Assembly (NCBI GenBank): GCA_963742535.1
Contig: CAVUMC010000002.1
Coordinates: 310,001 to 374,000 of the forward strand
Direction of reading: 5' to 3'
From: VRUE01 sp963742535
GTDB lineage: Bacteria; Actinomycetota; Thermoleophilia; Solirubrobacterales; 70-9
DNA: 64,000 nucleotides
The stretch's first letter is position 1; every line of letters begins with the position of its first letter. Under the pieces are notes generated by a model. That model had not been told where the DNA came from. It worked only from the letters and a program-made list of their open reading frames with translations, and did not search any database. The translations under genes and the position numbers were made by a program. Of the stretch, positions 35,740 to 44,902 are shown piece after piece.

Positions 35740-35930
35740 ATGGCTGGCCGGAGGACAGGTCTCCTGGCTTCCGGGGTTCGTCCGCCGCACCTTCCCGGAG
35801 ATTCTGTGTCTTCCCCAGTGGCCGGCACTCGCGTGCCAGCGGCTTCCTTGACCCGGTCACAGTGGCGGGACCGCGCCGGTTTCGCACCGGACTTCCCTTG
35901 ACCACCGACCGTCTTACGCGGCGAGTCTAC
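35740..35930 (-). promoter_or_regulatory. Cobalamin (adenosylcobalamin-type) riboswitch
   Basis: On the minus strand the conserved elements occur in order: AAGGGAAGTCCGGTGCGAAA, the CCGGCGCGGTCCCGCCACTG core, and the B12 box AAGCCAGGAGACCTG (35770-35753 region). These are the hallmark sequences of cobalamin riboswitches. Between the B12 box and the first gene, ACCCT/AGGGT (35719-35735) can form a short stem that takes in purine-rich sequence ahead of the start codon, so control may be at translation. Outer boundaries are approximate. Confidence 0.93.
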
Positions 35931-36021
35931 CCACTCAACTTTCGTCCAAGGATCTTTGCCGGCCCCAGGGGCGTGACTAGGGTCGCGGCCGCATCGTTTC
36001 TCGGACCAAAAGGGAGGACAG

Positions 36022-36720
36022 ATGAGACGAGGGATGCGGCTGCCGTCACCGGCATTGGTTGTTGGGTGTTTAGCGCTGTTCGTTGCCCTGGGCGGGACCG
36101 TCTACGCGGCCAAGAAGAAGGCGCGGATCGACGGTAAGGCGGTGAAGGTGAAATCACTGCCGGGCAACCGGGTGAAGCTGCGCTCGATCCCGGCGAACCG
36201 GCTCAAGCCGAGCGTTTTCGCCACGCTCTCGGCCCAGGCCGGGCCGATCACCGGCGCGGAAATCGACGAGCTCACCTTGGGTCAGGTGCCCGAAGCCGCG
36301 CATGCGGCCAGCGCCGACACGGCGCAGAGCGCGACCGACGCCCAGACCGCGGTCAATGCCGTCAACGCAGTCAACGCGCAAACGGTTAATGGCCACAGCG
36401 TCGGCTGCCTACCGGGAACCCAACAGTTCGCCGGCGCCTGCTGGCAAAGCTTCGCCAGCGAAACCGCAGTCAGCGCCCCCGCCGCCGCAACCTCCTGCGC
36501 CGTCCAAGGCGGAACCCTCCCGGAGCCCCTCCAGCTAGCCGCATTCTCACAGCAGCCAGGTGTGACGCTGGATAGCGGGACGGAGTGGTCCGGTGACATC
36601 CCAGTCGTATCGTCACCCGGTCTTTACGGTGTTGTGACGGTCTCTTCCTCTGGTGAAGTCGCCTCCACCGCTTCGACCAACACACGTAAGTACCGCTGCG
36701 TGATCCCTCTGCTTCGCTAG
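36022..36720 (+). CDS. Secreted protein of the 'LFxALGGxxYA' family
   Basis: 232 residues. The N-terminus PSPALVVGCLALFVALGGTV followed by YAA is a signal peptide type I recall as highly repeated in Solirubrobacterales genomes. An Ala-rich low-complexity stretch (TAVNAVNAVNAQTVNGHSV) is followed by a C-terminal domain with three or four cysteines ending YRCVIPLLR. GGGAGGACAG precedes the ATG. The function is unknown. It diverges from the riboswitch operon, and its stop codon lies in the arm of a hairpin repeat. Confidence 0.75.
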   Translation: MRRGMRLPSPALVVGCLALFVALGGTVYAAKKKARIDGKAVKVKSLPGNRVKLRSIPANRLKPSVFATLSAQAGPITGAEIDELTLGQVPEAAHAASADTAQSATDAQTAVNAVNAVNAQTVNGHSVGCLPGTQQFAGACWQSFASETAVSAPAAATSCAVQGGTLPEPLQLAAFSQQPGVTLDSGTEWSGDIPVVSSPGLYGVVTVSSSGEVASTASTNTRKYRCVIPLLR

Positions 36721-36834
36721 TAGCTACGGGACAGGGGCGGAGCGTCTTGTACTTTTTTCGCGCTCAGCCCCCGGGCGCCAGCCATCGGCGCTCCTTCGAA
36801 AAAAGTTAAGCGGAGTCCCTGTCCCGTAGCTACT
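36719..36834. repeat. Long-hairpin repeat, copy C (between secreted protein and response regulator)
   Basis: A 116-bp near-palindrome. Outer arms of 18 nt (36719-36736 and 36817-36834) are perfect complements built around GTAGCTAC-type ends. The inner core is CTTGTACTTTTTTCG ... GGCGCCAGC ... CGAAAAAAGTTAAG, as in the other two copies with one extra T/A on each side. It overlaps the upstream stop and ends 6 bp before the regulator's stop, so it sits exactly between convergent genes and may serve both as terminator. Confidence 0.83.
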
Positions 36835-36840
36835 CGAGGA

Positions 36841-37500
36841 TCAGGTTTCAACCAAGCCGTGCTCAAGCGCATATCGAACCAGCTGAGACCGACTAGACAC
36901 CCGCAGCTTCTGCTGAATATGCGCCCGATGACTCTCCACCGTACGAATGCTGATGTAGAGCCGTTCGGCGATCTCGGCGTTGGTGTGACCGAGCGCGATC
37001 AGGCGCAGCACGTCGCGCTCGCGCTCGCTTAGCTCGTCGCCATTCCGCTCGTCGACGCCGGCCGCCAGCTTGGCGCCGAGGGTCGGCTGCAGGTAGGTGT
37101 CACCGAGGGCGGCGCTGCGCACCGCCTGCACCAGCTCGGCGTCGGCTGCCTCCTTGAGCACGTAGCCGCGCACCCCAGCCTGCAGGGCGCGGCGTGCGTA
37201 GACCGGCTCGTTCTGCATCGTCAGCACGACGATCTCCGTCCCCGGCGAGGCCGTGCGAATCTCCGGCACCGCCTCGAGGCTGGACCGTCCCGGCATATTC
37301 AGGTCGAGGATCAGGACCGTCGGCTTGTGCCCGCGCACATAGCGGACCGCCGCTTCCGCGTCGCCCGCCTCGGCCACCACCTCGAACCCCGGCTCGGCGT
37401 CAAGCAACAGGCGCAGGGCGTTGCGCACAACCGTGTGATCGTCGGCGAGGACGATCGTCGTCGTCTCGGTCTCTGGCGCGTTACCAGGCAACACACTCAC
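36841..37500 (-). CDS. NarL/LuxR-type response regulator
   Basis: 219 residues: receiver domain with LADDHTVVR, phospho-acceptor Asp66 in LILDLNMPG, Thr in VVLTMQ and Lys in YVLKEAAD, then a LuxR helix-turn-helix (SERERDVLRLIALGHTNAEI, SIRTVESHRAHI). The GTG at 37500 is 32 bp from the divergent kinase gene, so they form a two-component pair with a shared control region. Confidence 0.93.
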   Translation of the reverse strand: MSVLPGNAPETETTTIVLADDHTVVRNALRLLLDAEPGFEVVAEAGDAEAAVRYVRGHKPTVLILDLNMPGRSSLEAVPEIRTASPGTEIVVLTMQNEPVYARRALQAGVRGYVLKEAADAELVQAVRSAALGDTYLQPTLGAKLAAGVDERNGDELSERERDVLRLIALGHTNAEIAERLYISIRTVESHRAHIQQKLRVSSRSQLVRYALEHGLVET

Positions 37501-37532
37501 ACAATGAGGTTACGCTACTCACAGGCCCACTT

Positions 37533-39230
37533 ATGGCACAGGGTTATGACAGCGGCGCCCTGGATGAGCCCCGCCTGCGGGAGCTGATTGACGTCGGTCG
37601 AAGCCTCGTCGCCGAGCTCGATCCGGAGGTCATCTTTCGCCAGGTACTGGCGGTCGCCAGCGAACTGACAGGCGCCCGCTACGCAGCCCTCGGCGTGCTC
37701 GACGAGCAGCGCCAAGAGCTGGAGCGCTTCATCACCCGCGGCATCGACGACGCAACGAGGGGGACGATCGGCAACCTGCCACGCGGGCGCGGTGTGCTCG
37801 GCCTGCTGATCGAGCAGCCGCGACCGCTGCGCCTCTCCCACGTCGGCCGTCACCCCCGTTCCTACGGCTTTCCCCCAGGCCATCCGCCGATGACCAACTT
37901 CCTCGGCGTGCCGGTGCTGGTCCGCGGCCGCGCCTGGGGCAACCTCTACCTGACCGAGAAGCAGGGCGGCGATTTCGATGAGGCGGACGAGCAGTCGGCG
38001 ATGATCCTCGCCGAGTGGACGGCGATCGCGGTCGAGAACGCGCGCCTGTACCGCAGCGCCCAGCTCCGCAGCGAGGAGATGGAGCACGCCGTGCACCGCC
38101 TCGAAGCGACGACCGAGATCGCCCGCGCGGTCGGGGGCGAGACCGACCTCGATCGCATCCTCGAAGTCGTGGTCAAACGCGGACGCGCCCTGGTCGAGGC
38201 GCGCTCGCTGCTGATCTTGCTGCGCGAGGGTGAGGAGCTCTATGCCGCCGCGGGTGCCGGCGAGCGCGAGGGCGGCATGGCGAGGGCGCGGATTCCGATT
38301 CGCGGCTCGATTCCCGGCCAGGTGATGGATGTACGCGCGCCGCGCCGCGTCCAGGACCTCGACCCAGGCCTGATCGCCCGGCAGAGCGGCGAGCTCGGCG
38401 TGGCGGCGCTGCTGGCGCCGCTGCTCCACCGAGGCCAGGCGCTGGGGGTGCTGATTGCGGTCGATCCGCTCGGTCGCGATGGGGGCTTCAGCGCCGATGA
38501 CGAAGACGTACTGCTCTCCTTCTCCGCCAGCGCCGCCACCGCCGTGGCGACTGCCCAGTCGGTCGCCGAAGGACGGGTCCGGGAGAGCATCGCCGCGACC
38601 GAGCGCGAGCGCGGTCGCTGGGCGCGTGAGCTCCACGACGAGTCACTGCAGAGCCTCGCCGGGCTGCGGGTCCTGCTCTCGGCGGCGCGACGCAGCGACC
38701 CGGAGGAAGTTGGCGACATGCTCAACCAGGGGATCGAGCAAGTCGACACCGCGATCGCCGAAATGCGCCGCCTGATCGCCGAACTGCGTCCCAGCACGCT
38801 CGACGAGCTCGGCCTCGGAGCGGCCCTGGAAGCGCTGGGGGAACGCACCGCAGCGAGCGACTCGGTCGAGGTGAGGATTGAGCTCGACCTGGCGGCCGAG
38901 GCGGGTCGCCACGATGCGCGCCTGCTCGGCGAGATCGAGGACGCTGTCTACCGGCTCGTCCAGGAGGCGCTCCACAACGCGATCCAGCACAGCGAGGCCG
39001 AGTGCGTGACGGTCGAGGTGACCGAGAGCGGCAAAGCGCTGCGCGTTTGCGTCCACGACGACGGTCGTGGCTTCGACCCCAGCGCTCCGGCCGAGGGCTT
39101 CGGCCTGCTCAGCATGCGCGAACGAACCGAGCTCGCGGGCGGCCAGCTGGACTTGAGCAGCGCCCCTGGCGGCGGCACGACGATCATCGCCACCATTCCG
39201 GCCGTGCATCGGGGCAAAAAAGTGGCCTGA
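37533..39230 (+). CDS. GAF-domain sensor histidine kinase (DevS/NarX-like)
   Basis: 565 residues, cytoplasmic. Two GAF domains (about 20-175 and 200-345) precede a HisKA_3 domain with ARELHDESLQ (His368) and a HATPase_c domain with VQEALHNAIQHSEA, DDGRGFD, GFGLLSMRERTELAGG and GGGTTI. The first GAF has GVPVLVRGRAWGNLYLTEK, as in DevS/DosT, which bind haem; no haem assignment can be made here. The ATG at 37533 begins where homology begins; upstream in-frame sequence is antisense to the regulator. Confidence 0.93.
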   Translation: MAQGYDSGALDEPRLRELIDVGRSLVAELDPEVIFRQVLAVASELTGARYAALGVLDEQRQELERFITRGIDDATRGTIGNLPRGRGVLGLLIEQPRPLRLSHVGRHPRSYGFPPGHPPMTNFLGVPVLVRGRAWGNLYLTEKQGGDFDEADEQSAMILAEWTAIAVENARLYRSAQLRSEEMEHAVHRLEATTEIARAVGGETDLDRILEVVVKRGRALVEARSLLILLREGEELYAAAGAGEREGGMARARIPIRGSIPGQVMDVRAPRRVQDLDPGLIARQSGELGVAALLAPLLHRGQALGVLIAVDPLGRDGGFSADDEDVLLSFSASAATAVATAQSVAEGRVRESIAATERERGRWARELHDESLQSLAGLRVLLSAARRSDPEEVGDMLNQGIEQVDTAIAEMRRLIAELRPSTLDELGLGAALEALGERTAASDSVEVRIELDLAAEAGRHDARLLGEIEDAVYRLVQEALHNAIQHSEAECVTVEVTESGKALRVCVHDDGRGFDPSAPAEGFGLLSMRERTELAGGQLDLSSAPGGGTTIIATIPAVHRGKKVA

Positions 39231-39329
39231 CGAGCCGAGGCCAAGCAGATCAAGGACGCAGGGAGCGTGGCGTGCTCCGCACGCGAGCGACCGAGGACGC
39301 GGATATGCGTCGGCCTCGGATCGTCAGGC
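39225..39329. repeat. 18-bp inverted repeat containing both stops of convergent genes
   Basis: GCCTGACGAGCCGAGGCC (39225-39242) and its near-exact complement (39312-39329, one mismatch) enclose 69 bp. Each arm carries the TGA stop of one convergent gene: the kinase on the plus strand and the TPR protein on the minus strand. The interior has smaller GC-rich palindromes. It is likely a bidirectional transcript-end structure. Confidence 0.65.
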
Positions 39330-39695
39330 ACCGAGCATTGCTCGGTAGAAGCTGTATTCGGGACGGTCGGGCCGCAGGTTCGAGGCGAGCGCCAGGTGGT
39401 GGCGGGCGCGCTCGGTCTCCCCGGTCTTGGCCAGGGCCCGGCCGAGGCAAAAGTGGGCGTAGTCGTTGACCTGGTGGCGTTCGACCACTGCCCGGAACTC
39501 GATCGCGGCGGCGGCGAAACGGCCCGAGCGGAAATAGGCGCGGCCGAGAGCCTCGCGGATCGAGGTCTTCTCCGGGGCGCGCCGGGCCGCCTCCTTCAGG
39601 GGCTCCGCCGCCTGGGCGAAATCCTCCTCCTCGAGCAACTCGATTCCCCGTCGGTAAAGGGTGAAGACGGAGTCGGACTGCGAGCCTGAGGGCAT
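39324..39695 (-). CDS. Small tetratricopeptide-repeat protein
   Basis: 123 residues with about three TPR units (LYRRGIELLEEEDFAQAAEP, REALGRAYFRSGRFAAAAIE, AHFCLGRALAKTGETERARH). These form a protein-interaction superhelix with no enzymatic motif. The ATG at 39695 is preferred; the longer reading to 39890 overlaps glnB on the other strand. The partner is unknown. Confidence 0.8.
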   Translation of the reverse strand: MPSGSQSDSVFTLYRRGIELLEEEDFAQAAEPLKEAARRAPEKTSIREALGRAYFRSGRFAAAAIEFRAVVERHQVNDYAHFCLGRALAKTGETERARHHLALASNLRPDRPEYSFYRAMLGA

Positions 39696-39782
39696 CCTCA
39701 AAGTGTAGGAGGCGCACCGGCCCGGCTCGACCGCTCGCCGTCGCAGACGGTAGGCTCGCCGCGGGATGGGGAGGCGCGAACA

Positions 39783-40136
39783 GTGAAACTCGTGATCGGC
39801 ATCGTGCGGCCGGAGAAGGCCAATGACGTACTCGAGGCCCTTTACCGGGCGGAAGTGCGCGGCGTATCGATGAGCCGCGTGCAGGGTCACGGCGGTGAGC
39901 TGGAGCGGGTCGAGACCTACCGTGGGACCACCGTGCAGGTGGGTCTATCGGAGAAGGTCCGCTTTGAGATCGCGGTCTCCGACGAATTCGTCCAGGCGAC
40001 CGTCGACGCCCTCTGCGAGGGGGCGCGCACCGGTGAAGTCGGCGACGGCAAGATCTTCGTCCTGCAGCTGGACCAGGCAGTGCGCATACGCACCGGCGAG
40101 ACCGACCTTGGCGCCGTGACGCCAGTGAAGAAATAG
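39783..40136 (+). CDS. glnB: PII nitrogen-regulatory protein with altered T-loop
   Basis: PII proteins bind ATP/ADP and 2-oxoglutarate and gate Amt channels and other targets. The 117 residues align end to end with Escherichia coli GlnB, including TGEVGDGKIFV and the terminal RIRTGE. In the T-loop, Tyr46 is kept but the uridylylation site Tyr51 is Val, Gln39 (2-oxoglutarate/Mg ligand) is Glu and Lys40 is Leu. GTG start; amt follows after 5 nt. Confidence 0.92.
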   Translation: MKLVIGIVRPEKANDVLEALYRAEVRGVSMSRVQGHGGELERVETYRGTTVQVGLSEKVRFEIAVSDEFVQATVDALCEGARTGEVGDGKIFVLQLDQAVRIRTGETDLGAVTPVKK

Positions 40137-40141
40137 GCACC

Positions 40142-41443
40142 GTGGTTACGCTCGGCGCGGTCAGCGGGATTGACACGGGCGACACCGCCTGGATGCTCAT
40201 CGCCACCGCGCTGGTGCTGATGATGACCCCGGCACTGGGCCTCTTCTACGCCGGCCTGGTGCGCTCGAAGAACACACTCAACACCTTCATGATGTGCGTC
40301 GCTGCAATCGCCGTGGCGATGGTGACCTGGGCACTGGTCGGTTACTCGCTCGCCTTCGACGGCACCGGCTCACTGATCGGCGGCCTCGGCTACGTCGGCC
40401 TGCATGGTGTCGACTTCGCTCCGCGCGAAGGGACGGCGATCCCCCACCTCGTCTTCATGGCCTTCCAGGCCACCTTCTGCATTATCACCGTGGCGCTGGT
40501 CTCCGGTGCCGTGGTCGAGCGGATGCGCTTCGGCGCCTTCCTCGTCTTCGCCGCGCTCTGGTCGATCGTCGTCTACGCGGTCCTCGCCCACTGGGCTTTC
40601 GGCGGCGGCTGGCTGATGTCGGGCGGCACCCTCGACTTCGCCGGCGGCGTGCCGGTTGAGATGGGCTCGGGTTTCTCGGCCCTGGCGGCGGCGCTCGTCG
40701 TCGGCGCCCGCAAGGACTACGGCCGCCAGGCCCTGCTCCCCCACAACGCCGTCTACGTCCTGCTCGGGGCGGGCCTGCTCTGGTTCGGTTGGTTCGGCTT
40801 CAATGGCGGCAGCGGCTTCTCGACCGGCAACAACAGCGTGCTCGCCTTCACCAACACACTGTTGACACCCGCCTGCACCCTGGTCGTCTGGTTTGCCCTC
40901 GACCTCTTCCGCGGCCGCAAGGTGACCGCGATCGGCGCCGCCACCGCGATCGTCGTCGGCTGCGTGGCGATCACCCCCGCCGGCGGCTACATCAGCCCCG
41001 GCTGGGCGATGCTGCTCGGCGCCCTGGCGGCGCTGCCCAGCTACGCGATCATCGTCTGGCGCACCCGGACCCGGGTTGACGAGACGCTCGACGTGCTCGC
41101 CGCCCACGGCACGGCCGGCTTCTTCGGCATCCTCTTCATCGGCTTCTTTGCCCAAACCGCCTGGAATGGCACCTCCGACGGTCTCTTCTACGGCAACGCC
41201 GCCCAGCTCGGCGACCAGGCGCTCGCCGCCCTGGCCGCCCCGATCTACGCCTTCGTCGCCACCTACGTCCTGCTCAAGCTGATTGGCGCGGTGATGCCCC
41301 TGCGCGCCTCCGAACGCGAGGAGGCACAGGGCATGGACATCGTCCAGCACGGCGAGGAGGCCTACGCCAGCGGCGAGGGCGCGATCCTCGTAGTCCCCGA
41401 GGACGGGGTCGGCATCCCCGTCCCGGTCGCCGACCCAGGCTGA
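40142..41443 (+). CDS. amt: Ammonium transporter
   Basis: Amt/MEP/Rh channel that conducts ammonium across the membrane, normally gated by PII. The 433 residues have eleven predicted helices and conserved stretches: PALGLFYAGLVRSKN, MTWAL-type helix, HWAFGGGWLMSGGTLDFAGG split by one turn, and FNGGSGFS. The C-terminal tail (REEAQGMDIVQHGEEAY) is the segment PII contacts in homologues. It is co-transcribed with glnB. Confidence 0.95.
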   Translation: MVTLGAVSGIDTGDTAWMLIATALVLMMTPALGLFYAGLVRSKNTLNTFMMCVAAIAVAMVTWALVGYSLAFDGTGSLIGGLGYVGLHGVDFAPREGTAIPHLVFMAFQATFCIITVALVSGAVVERMRFGAFLVFAALWSIVVYAVLAHWAFGGGWLMSGGTLDFAGGVPVEMGSGFSALAAALVVGARKDYGRQALLPHNAVYVLLGAGLLWFGWFGFNGGSGFSTGNNSVLAFTNTLLTPACTLVVWFALDLFRGRKVTAIGAATAIVVGCVAITPAGGYISPGWAMLLGALAALPSYAIIVWRTRTRVDETLDVLAAHGTAGFFGILFIGFFAQTAWNGTSDGLFYGNAAQLGDQALAALAAPIYAFVATYVLLKLIGAVMPLRASEREEAQGMDIVQHGEEAYASGEGAILVVPEDGVGIPVPVADPG

Positions 41444-41457
41444 GCTATCGCAAAGTC

Positions 41458-43035
41458 TTAGGCAGCCGTGGCGTCAGGTTCCGCCGCGACCGCCTTGCCG
41501 TGGCGGATCAGGTCGGCGGCGCGCTCGGCGATCGCGATCGTCGGCGCGTTGGTGTTGCCGCGCGGCACGGTCGGCATCACCGAAGCGTCGACGACACGCA
41601 GCGCCTCCAGGCCCTCGACGCGCAGGTCGGTATCGACTACAGAGCCAATCGCGCAGGTGCCGACCGGGTGGTAGACCTCATAGGTGGTCGCCGCGATGTG
41701 GGCGCGCAGGGCATCGTCGGAGTCATCGGCGGGCGCCGTGAACGGTTCCGCCGCATAGGGCTTGAAGGCGGGCTGGGCGGAGATCTCGGCCGCCAAGCGC
41801 ACCGCGTCCATCATCCGCGGCATGTCTGCCTCCTCCGCGTAGAAGGCGTTGCGGATGATCGGCTTCGCGGTCGGGTCGGCTGAGGCAAGACGGACCGAGC
41901 CGCGGCTCTCGGCCGTTAGCAGGCAAGGCGAGACCCAGACACCGTGGGCCTGCGGGTCCCCCATCCCCTCTTCGACGATGTGGACCGGCGCGACGTGGAT
42001 CTGCATGTCGGGCGCCTCCGCCCCCTCGCCAACCCGGGCGAAACCTCCCGACTCGGCCAGATTGGAGGCGAACGGTCCCGTCTGCGAGGCCTCGAACTCG
42101 GCCATCGCCGCCGGCTCCAACGCCAGCAGCAGGCTCTCCGGCTCGGGCGTGGTGAAGACGGCGTAGGTGGCGGGGTGGTCGCCGAGGTTCTCCCCCACCG
42201 TCGGCTGGTCGAGCAGCACCTCGACTTCGCGCATCATCAGGTGCTCGGCCGGGCCGACCCCGGAGAGCATCAGCAGTTGGGGTGAGTTGTAGGCGCCGCC
42301 GCAAAGGATCACCTCGCGCTCGGCCCGCAGCTCCTGCGCCTGGCCGAGCTGGCTCGCCTCGACTCCCACGGCGCGCTTGCCATCGAAGAGCACACGGTTG
42401 ACCTGCATGTAAGGCATCACGGTGAGGTTGGGCCGCTCCATCGCCGGGTGCAGGTAGGAGACAGCGGCGCTGGCGCGCATGCCACCGCGCTGGGTCACCT
42501 GGTACATGCCGACGCCGTCCTGCTCGGCGCCGTTGAAGTCGTCGTTGCGGGCCAGCCCTGCTTCGACGCCGGCCTCGACAAAGGCTGGTGAGATCACATT
42601 GTTCGAGCGCTGGTCGGAGACCGAAAGCGGCCCGCCGACGGCGTGCCACTCCGAGGCGCCGCGCTCGTTGTCCTCGGCCTTGAGGAAGTACGGGAAGAGG
42701 TCGTCCCAGCCCCAGCCCGACACGCCCCATTCGTCGTAGTCGAGCCGGTTGCCGCGGATGTAGATCATCGCGTTGATCGAGGAGGAGCCGCCGAACACGC
42801 GGCCCCGCGGCAGCGAGACCCGGCGTCCGTTGCAGTTTGGCTCGGGTGCCGAGGCGTAGCCCCAGTCAACCTCAGTACCGGCGAGCTGCAGGTAGCCAAG
42901 TGGCACGTGGACGTTCTGGTTGACGTCAGGCGGACCGGCCTCGAGTAGGAGGACGCTCACCTCCGGGTCCTCGCTCAGCCTTGCCGCGAGCACACAGCCA
43001 GCAGAGCCCGCGCCGACGATCACGTAGTCGTACAT
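41458..43035 (-). CDS. GMC-family FAD oxidoreductase (choline/alcohol dehydrogenase-like)
   Basis: 525 residues. The N-terminus YDYVIVGAGSAGCVLAARLS binds FAD; GRVFGGSSSINAMIYIRG is GMC signature 1 and GGAYNSPQLLMLSGVGP is signature 2. The C-terminal HPVGTCAIG holds the catalytic histidine and NTNAPTIAIAERAADLI closes the fold. It oxidises a primary alcohol, but the substrate is not decidable. The ATG at 43035 has GGAG five bases upstream. Confidence 0.9.
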   Translation of the reverse strand: MYDYVIVGAGSAGCVLAARLSEDPEVSVLLLEAGPPDVNQNVHVPLGYLQLAGTEVDWGYASAPEPNCNGRRVSLPRGRVFGGSSSINAMIYIRGNRLDYDEWGVSGWGWDDLFPYFLKAEDNERGASEWHAVGGPLSVSDQRSNNVISPAFVEAGVEAGLARNDDFNGAEQDGVGMYQVTQRGGMRASAAVSYLHPAMERPNLTVMPYMQVNRVLFDGKRAVGVEASQLGQAQELRAEREVILCGGAYNSPQLLMLSGVGPAEHLMMREVEVLLDQPTVGENLGDHPATYAVFTTPEPESLLLALEPAAMAEFEASQTGPFASNLAESGGFARVGEGAEAPDMQIHVAPVHIVEEGMGDPQAHGVWVSPCLLTAESRGSVRLASADPTAKPIIRNAFYAEEADMPRMMDAVRLAAEISAQPAFKPYAAEPFTAPADDSDDALRAHIAATTYEVYHPVGTCAIGSVVDTDLRVEGLEALRVVDASVMPTVPRGNTNAPTIAIAERAADLIRHGKAVAAEPDATAA

Positions 43036-43251
43036 GCCGCTCCTTCCCGTTTGGTTCGCCGGCACCCGATCCGGCTCTGCCGAGTGTACGCCCGCGCGGC
43101 CGCAATACCAGCGATTTCTTGGCCGACTGCTACGGTGAATAGGTCGGGATTGGCGAAACCGCCACCCGAGAGGTTCCGTTTCCTCCGTTCGCTTTGCGCG
43201 TTTTGGGGTCGCTGAATCTCCCCCATAACGCTCAAAAAGGAGCAAAAACAC

Positions 43252-44470
<1,219 letters not shown>

Positions 44471-44474
<4 letters not shown>

Positions 44475-44827
44475 ACGGTCCGAAGACAGCAAGGAAGTGG
44501 ACCTGCGCGGAGTGCGGCGTCAGCGCCGGCCGCATCGATCACGAGCCGGTGCCGATGCCGAGCGCCTGGGTCGAATCGGGCGAAGGGACCTTCTGCCTGA
44601 CTTGCCGCCGCGAGCGGGCAGCGGAGGCGGCGCTCGAAGCAGCGCCCGAAGACAGCCCCGTCGCCACCCGAGCGAAATTGCGCCGCGCCGCCCTGATCGA
44701 GTTCGAGGTGAACCGCACGCCCGACGAGAGCAACGGGACGATCGCGCGGGCCTGTCGGACCTCGGTCGCGGCCGTCGGTCAAGCGCGCCGGCGGCTCGAG
44801 CTTCCAGAGCCGGCGCACAGCAAATAG
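44471..44827 (+). CDS. Small protein with CxxC pairs and helix-turn-helix-like tail
   Basis: 118 residues, not assigned to a named family. The N-terminal CAECG and later CLTCRRER pairs could bind one zinc ion. The C-terminal part (ESNGTIARACRTSVAAVGQA) has the spacing of a helix-turn-helix. The ATG overlaps the helicase stop by 4 nt, so it is translated with it, suggesting a link to RNA metabolism or regulation. Confidence 0.65.
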
Positions 44828-44846
44828 AAATCGCCTGAGAACTGAA

Positions 44847-44880
44847 ACGACGCGGCGAGCCCGAAGGCCCGCCGCGTCGT
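44847..44880. terminator. Strong GC hairpin between convergent genes
   Basis: ACGACGCGGCG and its complement, with an inner GCC/GGC, form a stem of about 14 bp around a CGAA loop. It lies between the stop of the zinc-type protein gene (44827) and the stop of the large secreted protein (44903), in the position of a bidirectional terminator. No long U tract flanks it. Confidence 0.7.
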
Positions 44881-44902
44881 GATTCGGACGACTATCCCGC
44901 CG

